A DNA stretch of 64,000 nt, taken from Paenibacillus sp. CC-CFT747 (GTDB lineage Bacteria; Bacillota; Bacilli; Paenibacillales; NBRC-103111). The first letter of the stretch is position 1. Each line of letters starts with the position of its first letter. Below the pieces are notes generated by a model. That model was not told the origin of the DNA, searched no databases, and was given only the letters and a program-made list of their open reading frames with translations. Both the position numbers and the translations under genes were made by a program. The stretch spans positions 3,588,001-3,652,000 of the forward strand of contig CP106741.1 in NCBI GenBank assembly GCA_030323305.1. The letters run 5' to 3'. This document shows positions 43,120 through 52,387 of this stretch, piece by piece.

Positions 43120-44193
43120 GTGGTAGAGCGCAAGGAAGAGGCACCGGTTCGCGCGAGATGGCGGTACAGGGCATGGCTTATAGCCGCAGCCGCGGTACTG
43201 GGAATAATCGGAGCGGCGGCCGGCTACGTCTATGCCAATCTTCAGCCGGCGGCGATTGGGAAACCTGTCCGGGTCACGGTTCCCTCCGGAACCGGTACGC
43301 TTCAGATTGCCCGGCTGCTCGAAGAGAGCGGGCTGGTGAGGAACGCCGCCGTGTTCGCCGGCTATGTGAAATACAAGAAACAGGGCAGCCGATTCCAGGC
43401 CGGCTTATACGAGATGACGCCCGGCGGCTCCTTGGACGGCCTTATTGACAAGCTCAATAAAGGAGAGGTCGTGAAGGAGGAGATGATCCGGTTTACCATA
43501 CCCGAGGGCTTCACGATCCAGCAGGCTGCCGACCGGTTGGCCGAGCTTGGCATTCTGGATGCCGCCAGCTTCACCAAGCTGGCGGACGAGCCCGTTCCCG
43601 CAAGCGTCCATCTTCCCGAGCCGCTCCCTGCCGTTCCGGAAGCCAAGCACCCGCTTGAGGGCTACTTGTTTCCGGAAACGTACGAGATGAAGAAATCGAG
43701 CACAGGGGAACAAATTCTGGAACGGATGCTGAACGAGTGGTCCCGTAAGCTGGAGGCGCTGCCTGAAGGATGGCAGGAGAAGCTGAAGGCAAGAGGCATG
43801 ACGTTCCACCAGCTGTTGACCGTAGCCTCCCTAATCGAGAAGGAGGTAGCGGTTCCCGAAGAGCGTCCGCTCGTCGCCGGGGTCATCTACAACCGGCTTA
43901 AACAGAACATGAGGCTTCAGATCGATGCCACCGTGATTTACGCCTTGGGCTTACCTATCGAGCGGGTGATGGAGAAGGACCTGGAAGTCGACAGTCCCTA
44001 TAATACTTACCGCAAGGAAGGGCTTCCTCCGGGGCCGATCGGCAGTCCCGGCCTGTCCGCGATAGCGGCTGCTCTGGAACCGGCCGCTACCGATTACATG
44101 TACTATGTAACCCGGAAGGACGGCTCACATAAGCATTATTTTGCCGTGACGTACGCCGAGCATTTGAAGAACATCGAGCTTAGCAAAAAATAA
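43120..44193 (+). CDS. mltG: MltG, endolytic murein transglycosylase
   Basis: 357 residues from GTG 43120 behind AAAGGAG. One N-terminal membrane helix (about 20-40, WLIAAAAVLGIIGAAAGYVYA), a LysM-like subdomain (VRVTVPSGTGTLQIARLLEESGLVRN ... FQAGLYEMTPGGSLDGLI) and the YceG domain with EGYLFPETYEM (catalytic Glu), ASLIEKEVAVPEERPLVAGVIYNRL and LPPGPIGSPGLSAIAAALEP. It cuts nascent glycan strands and helps end elongation. Intact. Confidence 0.95.
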   Translation: MVERKEEAPVRARWRYRAWLIAAAAVLGIIGAAAGYVYANLQPAAIGKPVRVTVPSGTGTLQIARLLEESGLVRNAAVFAGYVKYKKQGSRFQAGLYEMTPGGSLDGLIDKLNKGEVVKEEMIRFTIPEGFTIQQAADRLAELGILDAASFTKLADEPVPASVHLPEPLPAVPEAKHPLEGYLFPETYEMKKSSTGEQILERMLNEWSRKLEALPEGWQEKLKARGMTFHQLLTVASLIEKEVAVPEERPLVAGVIYNRLKQNMRLQIDATVIYALGLPIERVMEKDLEVDSPYNTYRKEGLPPGPIGSPGLSAIAAALEPAATDYMYYVTRKDGSHKHYFAVTYAEHLKNIELSKK

Positions 44194-44271
44194 CGGCTGG
44201 CGGGGATGGCTCCATCCCCTTTTATGTGATAAGATAAAGGATAGGCCTAATTTTATAAGAAGGTGAACGCA

Positions 44272-45204
44272 TTGGGATACAAACCCGAGCTGCTCGCGAC
44301 AGCAGGCTCGTTAGAGGAAGTAACGAAGATAATAGACGCGGGAGCGGACGCCGTAACGATCGGGGAATCCACTTACGGAATGAGGCTTCCGGGCGATTTT
44401 ACGATAGAGGAAATAAGGGAAGCGGCCAAGCGGGCACATGAGCGGGAGGCCAAGGTTTATGTGGTCGTCAACAATATCATGAGCAACGATCTGCTGGCGG
44501 GCCTTCCGGACTATCTCAAGCAGGTGGAGCAGGCGGGAACCGATGCGCTCGTGTTCGGTGATCCGGCCGTTCTTATTGCCATGCGGCAGGCGGGAGTGAA
44601 CCTTCCCCTTCATTGGAACGCCGAGATGACGTCGACCAACTACGTGACGGCCAACTACTGGGGGACGAAGGGAGCGACCCGGGTCGTGCTCGCCCGAGAG
44701 CTGAACCTGGAGCAGGTTCTCGAGATCAAGCGCAAGGCGGAGGTCGAGGTTCAGGTGCAGGTTCACGGCATCACGAACATCTACCATTCCAAGCGGGAGC
44801 TGGTCGCCAATTACCGGAATCATCTCGGCCGCAAAGCCGAAGGGGAAACCTATTCTCCAGAGAAGGGGCTCTTCCTGATCGAAGCGGAGAGACGGGATGA
44901 ACGCTACCCGATCTACGAAGACCGCAATGGGACGCATATTATGAGCTCCGAGGACCTTTGTATGCTGGAGAACCTTCACGAATTGATGGAGGGCGGGATT
45001 GACAGCTTCAAGATCGAAGGGCTCCTGAAGACACCGGACTATAACGAGGCCGTGGTTAAAGCCTACCGCCGGGTAGTCGATGCTTATACGGCGGATCCGG
45101 AGCACTATGAATTTCAAGACGAATGGCTGGAGGCGGTAGAACGGGTTCAGCCCGGGAACCGGCCCTTGTCATACGGATTTTTCTATAAAGAACAAGTGTA
45201 TTGA
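44272..45204 (+). CDS. U32 family peptidase, YrrN-like
   Basis: TTG 44272 is chosen (AAGGTG six bases upstream), giving MGYKPELLATAGSLEEVTKIIDAGADAVTIGESTYGMRLPG; a GTG at 44263 overlaps the binding site. About 310 residues with the U32 pattern HWNAEMTSTNYVTANYWGTKGATRVVLARELNLEQVLEIKRKAEVEVQVQVHG and IDSFKIEGLLKTPDY. It lacks the cysteine-rich part of the larger U32 protein next to it. U32 proteins include TrhP, which makes ho5U34 in tRNA, so this YrrN/YrrO pair is likelier to modify tRNA than to cut protein. Confidence 0.88.
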   Translation: MGYKPELLATAGSLEEVTKIIDAGADAVTIGESTYGMRLPGDFTIEEIREAAKRAHEREAKVYVVVNNIMSNDLLAGLPDYLKQVEQAGTDALVFGDPAVLIAMRQAGVNLPLHWNAEMTSTNYVTANYWGTKGATRVVLARELNLEQVLEIKRKAEVEVQVQVHGITNIYHSKRELVANYRNHLGRKAEGETYSPEKGLFLIEAERRDERYPIYEDRNGTHIMSSEDLCMLENLHELMEGGIDSFKIEGLLKTPDYNEAVVKAYRRVVDAYTADPEHYEFQDEWLEAVERVQPGNRPLSYGFFYKEQVY

Positions 45205-45214
45205 GGTGAAGATC

Positions 45215-46480
45215 ATGGAAACTACAACCCAACAGGTCGTACCGACGAAGGCCAAGCCGCTTGCGAGACCAGAGCTTCTGGCTCCGGCGGGCAGCCTGGA
45301 GAAGCTGAAATTCGCCATTCATTACGGGGCGGATGCGGTCTATATCGGCGGCCAAAAATACGGCCTGCGCTCGAATGCGGATAATTTCTCGTTCGAGGAG
45401 ATGAAGGAAGGCGTAGAGTTTGCCAACCGCTACGGGGCCAAGGTGTTTGTCGCGGCTAACATTTATGCCCATAATGAAGACATCGAAGGAATCGAGGACT
45501 ATCTTCGCAACCTTCAGGATGCCGGGATTTCCGCAATTATTGTAGCGGACCCGGCCATTATTGAAACGTGCCGCCGGGCGGCTCCGAAGCTGGAGGTTCA
45601 CCTGAGCACCCAGCAGTCTACCATGAACTGGCAGGCGGTCCAATGGTGGAAAGAGAATGGAGTCGACCGGGTCGTTCTGGCGCGGGAAGACAGCATGCAA
45701 GAGATTCTGGATATTAAGAAACACGTGGACATTGAGATCGAAACCTTCATCCATGGGGCGATGTGCTCCTCTTGGTCCGGACGCTGCGTGCTCTCGAATC
45801 ACTTCACCGACCGGGATTCCAACCGGGGCGGATGCTGCCAATCGTGCCGGTGGAAGTACGATCTGTTCACGGAGTCCGAAGAGAATCCGCTGTTCGAGCA
45901 GGGGGACGAGGCATTCTCCATGGGCTCGAAGGATATGTGCATGATCGATCATATTCCGGACATGATTCGTTCCGGGGTGGACAGCTTCAAGATCGAGGGC
46001 CGGATGAAGAGCATTCATTATGTGGCAACTGTCGTCAACGCCTATCGGCAGGCCATCGATTCCTATCTGGCCGATCCGGAAGGCTACGTGCTTAAGCCGG
46101 AATGGGTGGAAGAAATCAACAAGGCGGCCAATCGGCCGTTGAATACCGGCTTCTTCTACGAAATGCCGGACCATGAGGACCAAATTTTCGCACCGGAGGA
46201 CAAGCCGAACGAATATGATTTTGCGGGACTTGTCGTCGGCTATGACGAAGCCGAAGGGATGGTCACGGTTCAGCAGCGGAATCACTTCAAACCGGGACAG
46301 GAGGTCGAGTTCTTCGGACCCGGAGGCACTTTCTTTAAGCAGAAGGTAGACACGCTCTGGGACGAAGAGGGCAACGAGCTGGACGCCGCCCGCCACCCGA
46401 TGCAGCGGGTTCGCTTTCGGATCAACCATCCCGTTAAGGAATTCGATATGATGCGCAAAAAGTCAGGAAAAACCAAATAA
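45215..46480 (+). CDS. U32 family protein, YrrO/TrhP-like (tRNA 5-hydroxyuridine synthesis)
   Basis: 421 residues from ATG 45215 behind GAGGTGA. RPELLAPAGSLEKLKFAIHYGADAVYIGG, LSTQQSTMNWQAVQWWKENGVDRVVLARE, and the Cys-rich FIHGAMCSSWSGRCVLSNHFTDRDSNRGGCCQSCRWKYDL, where four cysteines may bind an Fe-S cluster, followed by SKDMCMIDHIPDMIRSGVDSFKIEGRMKSIHYVATVVNAYR. In B. subtilis, YrrO with YrrN is needed for prephenate-dependent hydroxylation of U34. Only 10 bases separate the two genes, so they are one operon. Confidence 0.9.
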   Translation: METTTQQVVPTKAKPLARPELLAPAGSLEKLKFAIHYGADAVYIGGQKYGLRSNADNFSFEEMKEGVEFANRYGAKVFVAANIYAHNEDIEGIEDYLRNLQDAGISAIIVADPAIIETCRRAAPKLEVHLSTQQSTMNWQAVQWWKENGVDRVVLAREDSMQEILDIKKHVDIEIETFIHGAMCSSWSGRCVLSNHFTDRDSNRGGCCQSCRWKYDLFTESEENPLFEQGDEAFSMGSKDMCMIDHIPDMIRSGVDSFKIEGRMKSIHYVATVVNAYRQAIDSYLADPEGYVLKPEWVEEINKAANRPLNTGFFYEMPDHEDQIFAPEDKPNEYDFAGLVVGYDEAEGMVTVQQRNHFKPGQEVEFFGPGGTFFKQKVDTLWDEEGNELDAARHPMQRVRFRINHPVKEFDMMRKKSGKTK

Positions 46481-46495
46481 CGGAACAACTTGCTG

Positions 46496-46529
46496 CTCCC
46501 GCAGCCCGTATGGGCTTCGGGAGTTTTTT
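46496..46529 (+). terminator. Terminator after the U32 pair
   Basis: CTCCCG-c-AGCCC pairs with GGGCT-t-CGGGAG around loop GTA, followed by TTTTTT. Confidence 0.85.
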
Positions 46530-46735
46530 CTTGGTCATTTCGGCTGCCAGATGGGACTTTTAGCTGATTTTAGTTCGGCGGAATAAGGTCATTAATGCGG
46601 ACAAAGAACAATTTGGAAAAAGTTAGGAAGTTTTTCATAAATTTTTTCTTAAAATTGGGTAAAGAAGGAAAGGAATTTCAAAAACCATGTCGAATTTAGA
46701 GGGAAAGCGAATAAGAAATAGGACGGTGGACCCAA

Positions 46736-48888
46736 ATGAATTCGATGTATACCAAGCTCAAAGGTGCCTTCTCGAAGGCGGGAAAGGAGGGCATCAGCCG
46801 GCTTAACAAGGAAAATCTTCAAGCGATTAAAGCTAAGAATCCGATCCGTTCGGTGGGCTTGAAGCTGTTTTTGACTTTTTTGCCCTGACCACTTCCCTTG
46901 TTCTGATCGTAGGGCTTTTCTCCTATAGTCAATCCAAAAAGATCATCCAGACCAAAATGGGGGAAGCCACCGAGCAGACCTTGATGCAAACGGGGGATAA
47001 GCTGGAGCTGATTCTGAACAATTACGAAGATCTGTCCATGCAGCTTCTGACGGACTCCTCCTTCATGCAGACCCTGACCAGCTACAATGACCCATCGACA
47101 ACCGCTTATGAGAAATTGGCTCTAACCCAGGTGATCAACGACAAGCTGAATATGGTCAGCAGCGGTAAACTGGGGATTGCGGCCATGCACCTGGTCGGAC
47201 TGACGGAGAACTCCAAAGTGATAGGGGTAGGCGCGATATCCACCAACGCGGCTCTCCGGGAAGGCTCCTATCTGAAAGAAGACTGGTTCAAAAGGGTTGT
47301 CGCGGCAGACGGAGCTCTTGTTTGGCTGGAGAGCCGCAAGGGCGGGTATGCGGTTTCGGGAGAGGAGAACTATTTCGGCGTCGCCCGCGTGCTTCGTAAT
47401 GCCACGTTGGGCAGCAAGGAATTTGTCCTCCTGATGGATGTTCAGCTGAGCTACCTGGATAAGTACGTATCCCAGATCAAAATCGGCCAGACCGGCTATA
47501 TCAGCATCTTCAATAATGACAATCTGCTGATCCGGGCGGCCGATCGGGCCAAAGTCGGAAGTACCTTTGAGATCCCTCTTTCGAAAGAAGAGAAAGAGGC
47601 GAGCTTGTCAGGGGCGAAGACGAAAAACGCGGTCCTGGACGGACAAGACCAGCTGGTCGTCTATAAGCAGATGAAGGTATCCGGTTGGACCATCGCGGCC
47701 GTGGAGCCGGTTTCGGAACTGATCAGCGAAGCTAAGAAGATCCGTGACATCACGTATTGGATGGCCTTTCTCTCCATTGTCGTAGTCTCCATTGCAGGCT
47801 GGTTGGTCGCCCGGATGATTGGCAAGCCGCTGCAAACGCTGCGCAACCTGATGAAGGAAGGCGAACAGGGGAATCTTACCGTACGAACGAACTTCAGCAG
47901 CAAGGATGAGATCGGTCAGGTGGGCGCCAGCTTCAATCAAATGATGAGCCAGATTACCCGTCTGGTTCAGCAGACGAACCATTCTGCTTCCGAGGTATTG
48001 TCGACTGCGGGAGTGCTTCTAAATTCTTCGAAGCAGACGGCGACCTCCGCTAAGGAGATTGCCGTCGCCACCGAAGAGATTGCAAGCGGCGCTTCCAGCC
48101 TCGCGGTCGAAGCGGAGAGAGGAAACGGACTGACACATGACATCAGCGTCCAGATGAAAGAGGTCGTGCAGTCCAACGTTCAGATGGGAGCCGCGGCTTC
48201 CGAGGTCCAGAAGGCCAGCCGGCAGGGAACGCAGTACATGGCTGAGCTGACCACCAAAACGGGAGCCACCGAGGAGATGACCCGTTCCATGGTGGAGAAG
48301 GTCGACCGGCTGAAGGAAAGCACCTCATCCATCCGCAAAATTCTTGAGATGCTGAACAACATCACGAAGCAGACCAATATTCTTTCTCTGAACGCCACCA
48401 TTGAGGCGGCAAGAGCGGGAGCCGCCGGCAAGGGCTTTATGGTGGTAGCCGATGAAATCCGCAAGCTGGCCGAGCAGTCGAAGCAGTCGATTCAAGTGGT
48501 GGGTGAAATTACGGAGACGATCCAGACGGAAGTTGACGAGACGGTGGCGGTTCTGTCAGACGCCTATCCACTGTTTAAGGAGCAGATCCAATCGGTGAAA
48601 GAAGCTGAGCTGATCTTCGGCAAGGTGCAGGAGCAGATGAGCGGGTTCGTCGATCAGCTTTCCGACGTGACCGAGTCCATTCAGCAGCTGGAGAATTCCC
48701 AGAGCATGCTGACCGAAGCGATGAGCAACGTAAGCGCCGTCTCCGAGGAATCCTCTGCTACTTCGCAGGAGGTGGCCTCCCTGAGCAACGAACAGCTTAG
48801 CGTCAGCGAGGGCCTCGTTAAGCTTTCCGAGAATCTGGAGGGGCTTTCCACGTCGCTTCAGGAGTCGCTCTCGAAGTTCCGCGTTTAA
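46736..48888 (+). CDS. Methyl-accepting chemotaxis protein (one lost base)
   Basis: Start ATG 46736 with GGTGGA upstream. The first 48 codons end at a T run (46876-46881) where one T is missing; restored, [30 protein letters not shown] forms helix 1. Rejoined length is about 717 residues. Order: helix 1 (about 45-65), dCache-like sensor (65-345; [24 protein letters not shown]), helix 2 ([20 protein letters not shown]), HAMP, then the signalling domain with [35 protein letters not shown]. The ligand is unknown. It stands alone between terminators. Confidence 0.92.
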
Positions 48889-48921
48889 GGGGTATCCTGT
48901 TTCGAGCGGCCGTCTTCTTAT

Positions 48922-48956
48922 CAAACCGTCCTTCCGGGCGGTTTGTTCTTTTTGTG
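48922..48956 (+). terminator. Terminator after the chemoreceptor
   Basis: CAAACCGTCC pairs with GGGCGGTTTG (one G-U), loop TTCC, followed by TTCTTTTT. Confidence 0.88.
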
Positions 48957-49051
48957 TCACAAAAATAGCCAAGAGGAGTCATAGTGCCGGGCCCCTTTTT
49001 GGGTTACCTTGATAAAGGAGCAACCAAGTTTAAAGGAGTGGGATTTTAATA

Positions 49052-49672
49052 ATGAAAAAATGGACGGTTTACGTTTCCGCCATCGTGCTTGGGCTAACCT
49101 TGTTCAGCGGCTTGGCAAGTGCGCACGTAACGGTGATGCCTAAAGAATCCGTACAAGGGGCTTATGAGAAATTCACGGTAAGGGTTCCGACTGAGAGCGA
49201 CTCCCCGACGGTGAAGGTGGAGGTGAGAATTCCGCCGGAAGCCGAAATTAGCCGCGTGGAGCCAAAGCCGGGCTGGAAGGTGGAGTTCGTTAAGGACGCT
49301 TCCGGCAAGAATACGAGCATGATCTGGACCGCTGAGGGGCCGGGCTTGAGCAAGACCGAATTCGCCGAGTTCAATATGCAGGGAAAAGTCGGAGATACGG
49401 CGACCTCTCTTTCCTGGAAGGCCTATCAGACCGCGGCGGACGGAAGCAAGGTCGAGTGGGTGGGAGCCCCTGACTCGGACAAGCCCGCTTCCGTGACGAC
49501 CGTTAAGGCGAAACCGGCCGGTGCGGCCACGGACAGCCACGGAGCAGCCGATTCCAGCCATAGCATGGAGCTGGCCCAGGACAATGCCAAGCTTCCTCTG
49601 TATCTGTCCATCGCGGCCGTTGTCCTAGGAGCCCTTTCCCTCCTCGTTTCTCTCTCCAAACGCAAGGCCTAA
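49052..49672 (+). CDS. YcnI-type copper-binding membrane protein
   Basis: 206 residues from ATG 49052 behind AAAGGAG. Signal peptide (KWTVYVSAIVLGLTLFSGLASA), after which the mature chain begins HVTVMPKES; the first His is the copper ligand (monohistidine brace) in B. subtilis YcnI. The DUF1775 domain shows a tryptophan-rich core (PGWKVEFV, LSWKAYQT), then a His-bearing linker and one C-terminal helix (LPLYLSIAAVVLGALSLLVSL). In B. subtilis ycnI is cotranscribed with the copper importer ycnJ; no such gene is here. Confidence 0.87.
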   Translation: MKKWTVYVSAIVLGLTLFSGLASAHVTVMPKESVQGAYEKFTVRVPTESDSPTVKVEVRIPPEAEISRVEPKPGWKVEFVKDASGKNTSMIWTAEGPGLSKTEFAEFNMQGKVGDTATSLSWKAYQTAADGSKVEWVGAPDSDKPASVTTVKAKPAGAATDSHGAADSSHSMELAQDNAKLPLYLSIAAVVLGALSLLVSLSKRKA

Positions 49673-49681
49673 AAAGCAGTT

Positions 49682-49710
49682 ACCCCTGGCGGACGCTGGG
49701 GGTTTTTCAT
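49682..49710 (+). terminator. Terminator after ycnI
   Basis: ACCCCTGGC pairs with GCTGGGGGT (two G-U), loop GGAC, followed by TTTT. Confidence 0.7.
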
Positions 49711-49742
49711 TTTTTAGGACAGAGAGGGATCGGTCGGTCCGT

Positions 49743-49805
49743 TAAGGTTCGAAATTAAAACATTATCGAACGACAGTACACATTTTCGAACCTTAGTGTT
49801 ATAAT
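49743..49805 (+). promoter_or_regulatory. kdu operon promoter with triple operator
   Basis: TGTTATAAT (-10 TATAAT at 49800-49805) is an extended -10. Upstream are a perfect 12-bp inverted repeat, TAAGGTTCGAAA (49743-49754) and TTTCGAACCTTA (49784-49795), and a third copy TATCGAACG (49764-49772). The CG centres are 17 and 20 bp apart. The third element lies in the -10/-35 spacer, a position for repression. The DeoR-type regulator in this operon is the likely ligand. Confidence 0.65.
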
Positions 49806-49840
49806 GACCTCATTACCAATAAGGAGGCCTTTATCCCATT

Positions 49841-50674
49841 ATGGAAATTCGTTATGCGACCAATCCAGAAGCGACGAAGCAGTTTGACACCGAGAAGCTC
49901 CGCGAGGAGTATCTCATTCCCGGTCTGTTTGTTCCCGGAGAACTGAAGCTCGTTTACAGTCATGTGGACCGGTTCATTACCGGCGGGGCGATCCCTACGG
50001 ATAAAGGCATCAAGCTTGAAGCCGACACGAAGACCATGGGGGCACCGTTCTTCCTCCAGCGCCGGGAGATCGGAATCATTAATGTGGGCGCCAAAGGTTC
50101 GGTAACCGTGGACGGCGAGAAGTTCTCCATGGACAGCAAGGATTGCCTCTATATCGGCTTGGGCAAGGAAAATGTCGTATTCGAGAGCGACCAGGCTTCG
50201 GAGCCGGCCCGCTTCTATTTCACCTCCACACCGGCCCATAAGGAATATCCTACGGTCAAGGCAGCCATCAGTGAGGCTACGCCTCAGCATCTCGGGAGCA
50301 TTACGAATTCCAATGAGCGGACGATTTACAAATACATACATGAAGAAGGAATCCGCAGCTGCCAGCTCGTGATGGGTCTGACCATACTCAAGCCGGGCAA
50401 CATGTGGAACACGATGCCGTGCCATACGCACAACCGGCGCTCGGAGGTTTATTTTTATTTTGACATGCCGGAAGACGGTGTGGTGTTTCATCTTATGGGC
50501 GAGCCGACCGAAACCCGCCATGTGGTGGTCCGCAACGAACAGGCGATCATTTCTCCAAGCTGGTCCATCCATAGCGGAGTGGGCACTTCCAACTATACCT
50601 TCATCTGGGCCATGGCCGGGGAGAACCAGCAGTTCTCGGATATGGATGCCGTCGCGATGCAGGATTTGAAATAA
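49841..50674 (+). CDS. kduI: KduI, 5-dehydro-4-deoxy-D-glucuronate isomerase
   Basis: 277 residues, intact, ATG 49841 behind AAGGAGG. Isomerises the product of unsaturated galacturonate to 2,5-diketo-3-deoxygluconate, in pectin and glycosaminoglycan breakdown. Start MEIRYATNPEATKQFDTEKLREEYLI, zinc site in PCHTHNRRSEVYFYF (two His and Glu), and a later His in SPSWSIHSGVGTSNYTFIWAMAGEN. First gene of the kduI-deoR-kduD operon. Confidence 0.96.
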   Translation: MEIRYATNPEATKQFDTEKLREEYLIPGLFVPGELKLVYSHVDRFITGGAIPTDKGIKLEADTKTMGAPFFLQRREIGIINVGAKGSVTVDGEKFSMDSKDCLYIGLGKENVVFESDQASEPARFYFTSTPAHKEYPTVKAAISEATPQHLGSITNSNERTIYKYIHEEGIRSCQLVMGLTILKPGNMWNTMPCHTHNRRSEVYFYFDMPEDGVVFHLMGEPTETRHVVVRNEQAIISPSWSIHSGVGTSNYTFIWAMAGENQQFSDMDAVAMQDLK

Positions 50675-50691
50675 GGCAATCGGGAGGTCCT

Positions 50692-51443
50692 ATGCTGTCC
50701 GTCAAACGTCATGAAATCATTATGGAGAAGCTGCTGCAGGAACGGTCGGTTACCGTCTCGGAGCTTGGCAGCCTGCTTGGGGTAACGGAGAAAACGGTTA
50801 GAGAAGACCTGGAGAAGCTCGAGCAGAAGGGCCTGCTGCGCCGGATGCGAGGCGGGGCGGTTCTGGCAGTGGAGGAGGACGCGGGCCTTTTGTCCGTGGA
50901 AACCCCCAACACCAAGCTGCTGCCCGAGAAGCTGCAGGCTGCCCGGAAGGCCCTCCGTTACATCGAACCGAACGATATCATAGCGCTTGACGGCGGCAGT
51001 ACGACACTGGAGCTGGCCAAGCTGCTCGAGAACGAGCCGCTTACCGTCATCACCAATGATGTGTACATCATCGGAGAGCTCGCCCGAAAGGACCGGATTC
51101 GGCTGGTTGTTCCGGGGGGCAGCGAACCCGCAATCTCCTTGTGGGGGAAGAAGGGGTGAACGCCCTGCGCCGCATGAATATCCGCAAAGCGTTCATTACC
51201 GCCACGGGGATTCATCCCGAATACGGGCTGACGATTTATACCGGGGCTCTCGTGGAGCAGAAGCAGACGATGATGGAGAGAGCGGAGAAGGTTTATGTGG
51301 TGGCCGATCACAGCAAGTTTGACAAGAGCGCCCTGCTGACCTTTGCTAAGCTTTCCGATTTGGATTTGATTATTACGGATTCGGGCTTGACTCCGGAACG
51401 GGCCGAAAGGTACCGGAATGCCGGAGTCGGCATCGACCTGTAA
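50692..51443 (+). CDS. DeoR-family regulator of the kdu operon (one lost base)
   Basis: N-terminal helix-turn-helix (VKRHEIIMEKLLQERSVTVSELGSLLGVTEKTVREDLEKLEQKGLLRRMRGGAV), then a sugar-phosphate sensor fold (IIALDGGSTTLELAKLLENEPLTVITND and FITATGIHPEYGLTIYTGAL). Frames meet near 51125; adding one A there gives GGSETRNLLVGEEGVNALRRMNI. Rejoined length is 250 residues. Its place between kduI and kduD suggests that it responds to an intermediate of the pathway, perhaps a KDG-type sugar acid. Confidence 0.88.
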
Positions 51444-51458
51444 CCATGGGGTGAAGAG

Positions 51459-52214
51459 ATGAAGCTGTTTGATTTAACCGGCCGGACGGCCGTCGTTACC
51501 GGAGCGGGGCGCGGTCTCGGACAAGGTCTAGCCGTAGGCTTGGCTGAAGCGGGAGCCGATGTCGTCCTCGTGACCAACGGAAGCAGCGCGGAAGAGACGA
51601 AGGCGCAGGTGGAAGCGCTGGGCCGCCGGGCTCATGCGATTCAAGCCGATGTCAGCGACGAGAGCAAGCTGGAGGAGATCGTCCGGGGAACGCTGGACCG
51701 CTTTGGCAGGATTGATATTCTGGTTAACAACGCCGGAATTATCCGGCGCACGCCGGCTGCAGAGCATTCCTCTAAGGATTGGCACGACGTGCTGGACGTT
51801 AACTTGAATTCCGTTTATTTTCTTTGCCAGCTCGCAGGCAGGGAAATGATCAAGCAGGGCTCCGGCAAAATCATCAACATCGCCTCCATGCTGTCCTTTC
51901 AGGGCGGCATCAATGTACCCGGCTACACGGCCAGCAAGCATGCGGTGGCTGGGCTGACCAAGGCCCTGGCCAACGAATGGGCCGGCAAAGGCGTGAATGT
52001 GAACGCCATTGCTCCCGGCTATATGGCGACCGACAATACGGAAGCGCTTAGGAACGATCCGAACCGCAGCCAGCAAATTCTGGAGCGGATTCCAGCGGGA
52101 CGGTGGGGCACCATTGACGACATGAAGGGGCCGGCCGTTTTCCTGGCCTCCGAGGCAGGCGCTTATATGAATGGGCATATTCTTTGCGTCGATGGCGGAT
52201 GGATGGCCCGCTAA
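51459..52214 (+). CDS. kduD: KduD, 2-dehydro-3-deoxy-D-gluconate 5-dehydrogenase
   Basis: 251 residues, intact. Short-chain dehydrogenase: NAD site TGAGRGLGQGLAVGLAEAG, NNAG at about 89-92, catalytic Ser in INIASMLSFQGG, YTASKH, and IAPGYMATDNTEALRNDP typical for KduD. Reduces 2,5-diketo-3-deoxygluconate to KDG, the step after KduI. KDG kinase and aldolase are not in the window. Confidence 0.93.
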   Translation: MKLFDLTGRTAVVTGAGRGLGQGLAVGLAEAGADVVLVTNGSSAEETKAQVEALGRRAHAIQADVSDESKLEEIVRGTLDRFGRIDILVNNAGIIRRTPAAEHSSKDWHDVLDVNLNSVYFLCQLAGREMIKQGSGKIINIASMLSFQGGINVPGYTASKHAVAGLTKALANEWAGKGVNVNAIAPGYMATDNTEALRNDPNRSQQILERIPAGRWGTIDDMKGPAVFLASEAGAYMNGHILCVDGGWMAR

Positions 52215-52234
52215 GAGGAATGGATGGGTACACG

Positions 52235-52281
52235 AAAAAGGAACCTTAAGCTCTGCACTGGGGCTTAAAGGTTCCTTTTTG
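52235..52281 (+). terminator. Terminator after kduD
   Basis: AAAAAGGAACCTTAAGC pairs with GCTTAAAGGTTCCTTTTT with one bulged base; T run at the end. Confidence 0.88.
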
Positions 52282-52387
52282 GTTATAGGCATTAGTTAGC
52301 CGGCAGAGCGTTTCTCCCCTCGGTAAACGCGCCCGTCCGAGAACGTTGGCGAAGTCGTTACGCTAGGGGGCGAGAGCCCCATCCGCT

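Noticed and set aside
45056..46429. 457-codon minus-strand frame
   Set aside because: Antisense to the two U32 genes, which are clearly real.
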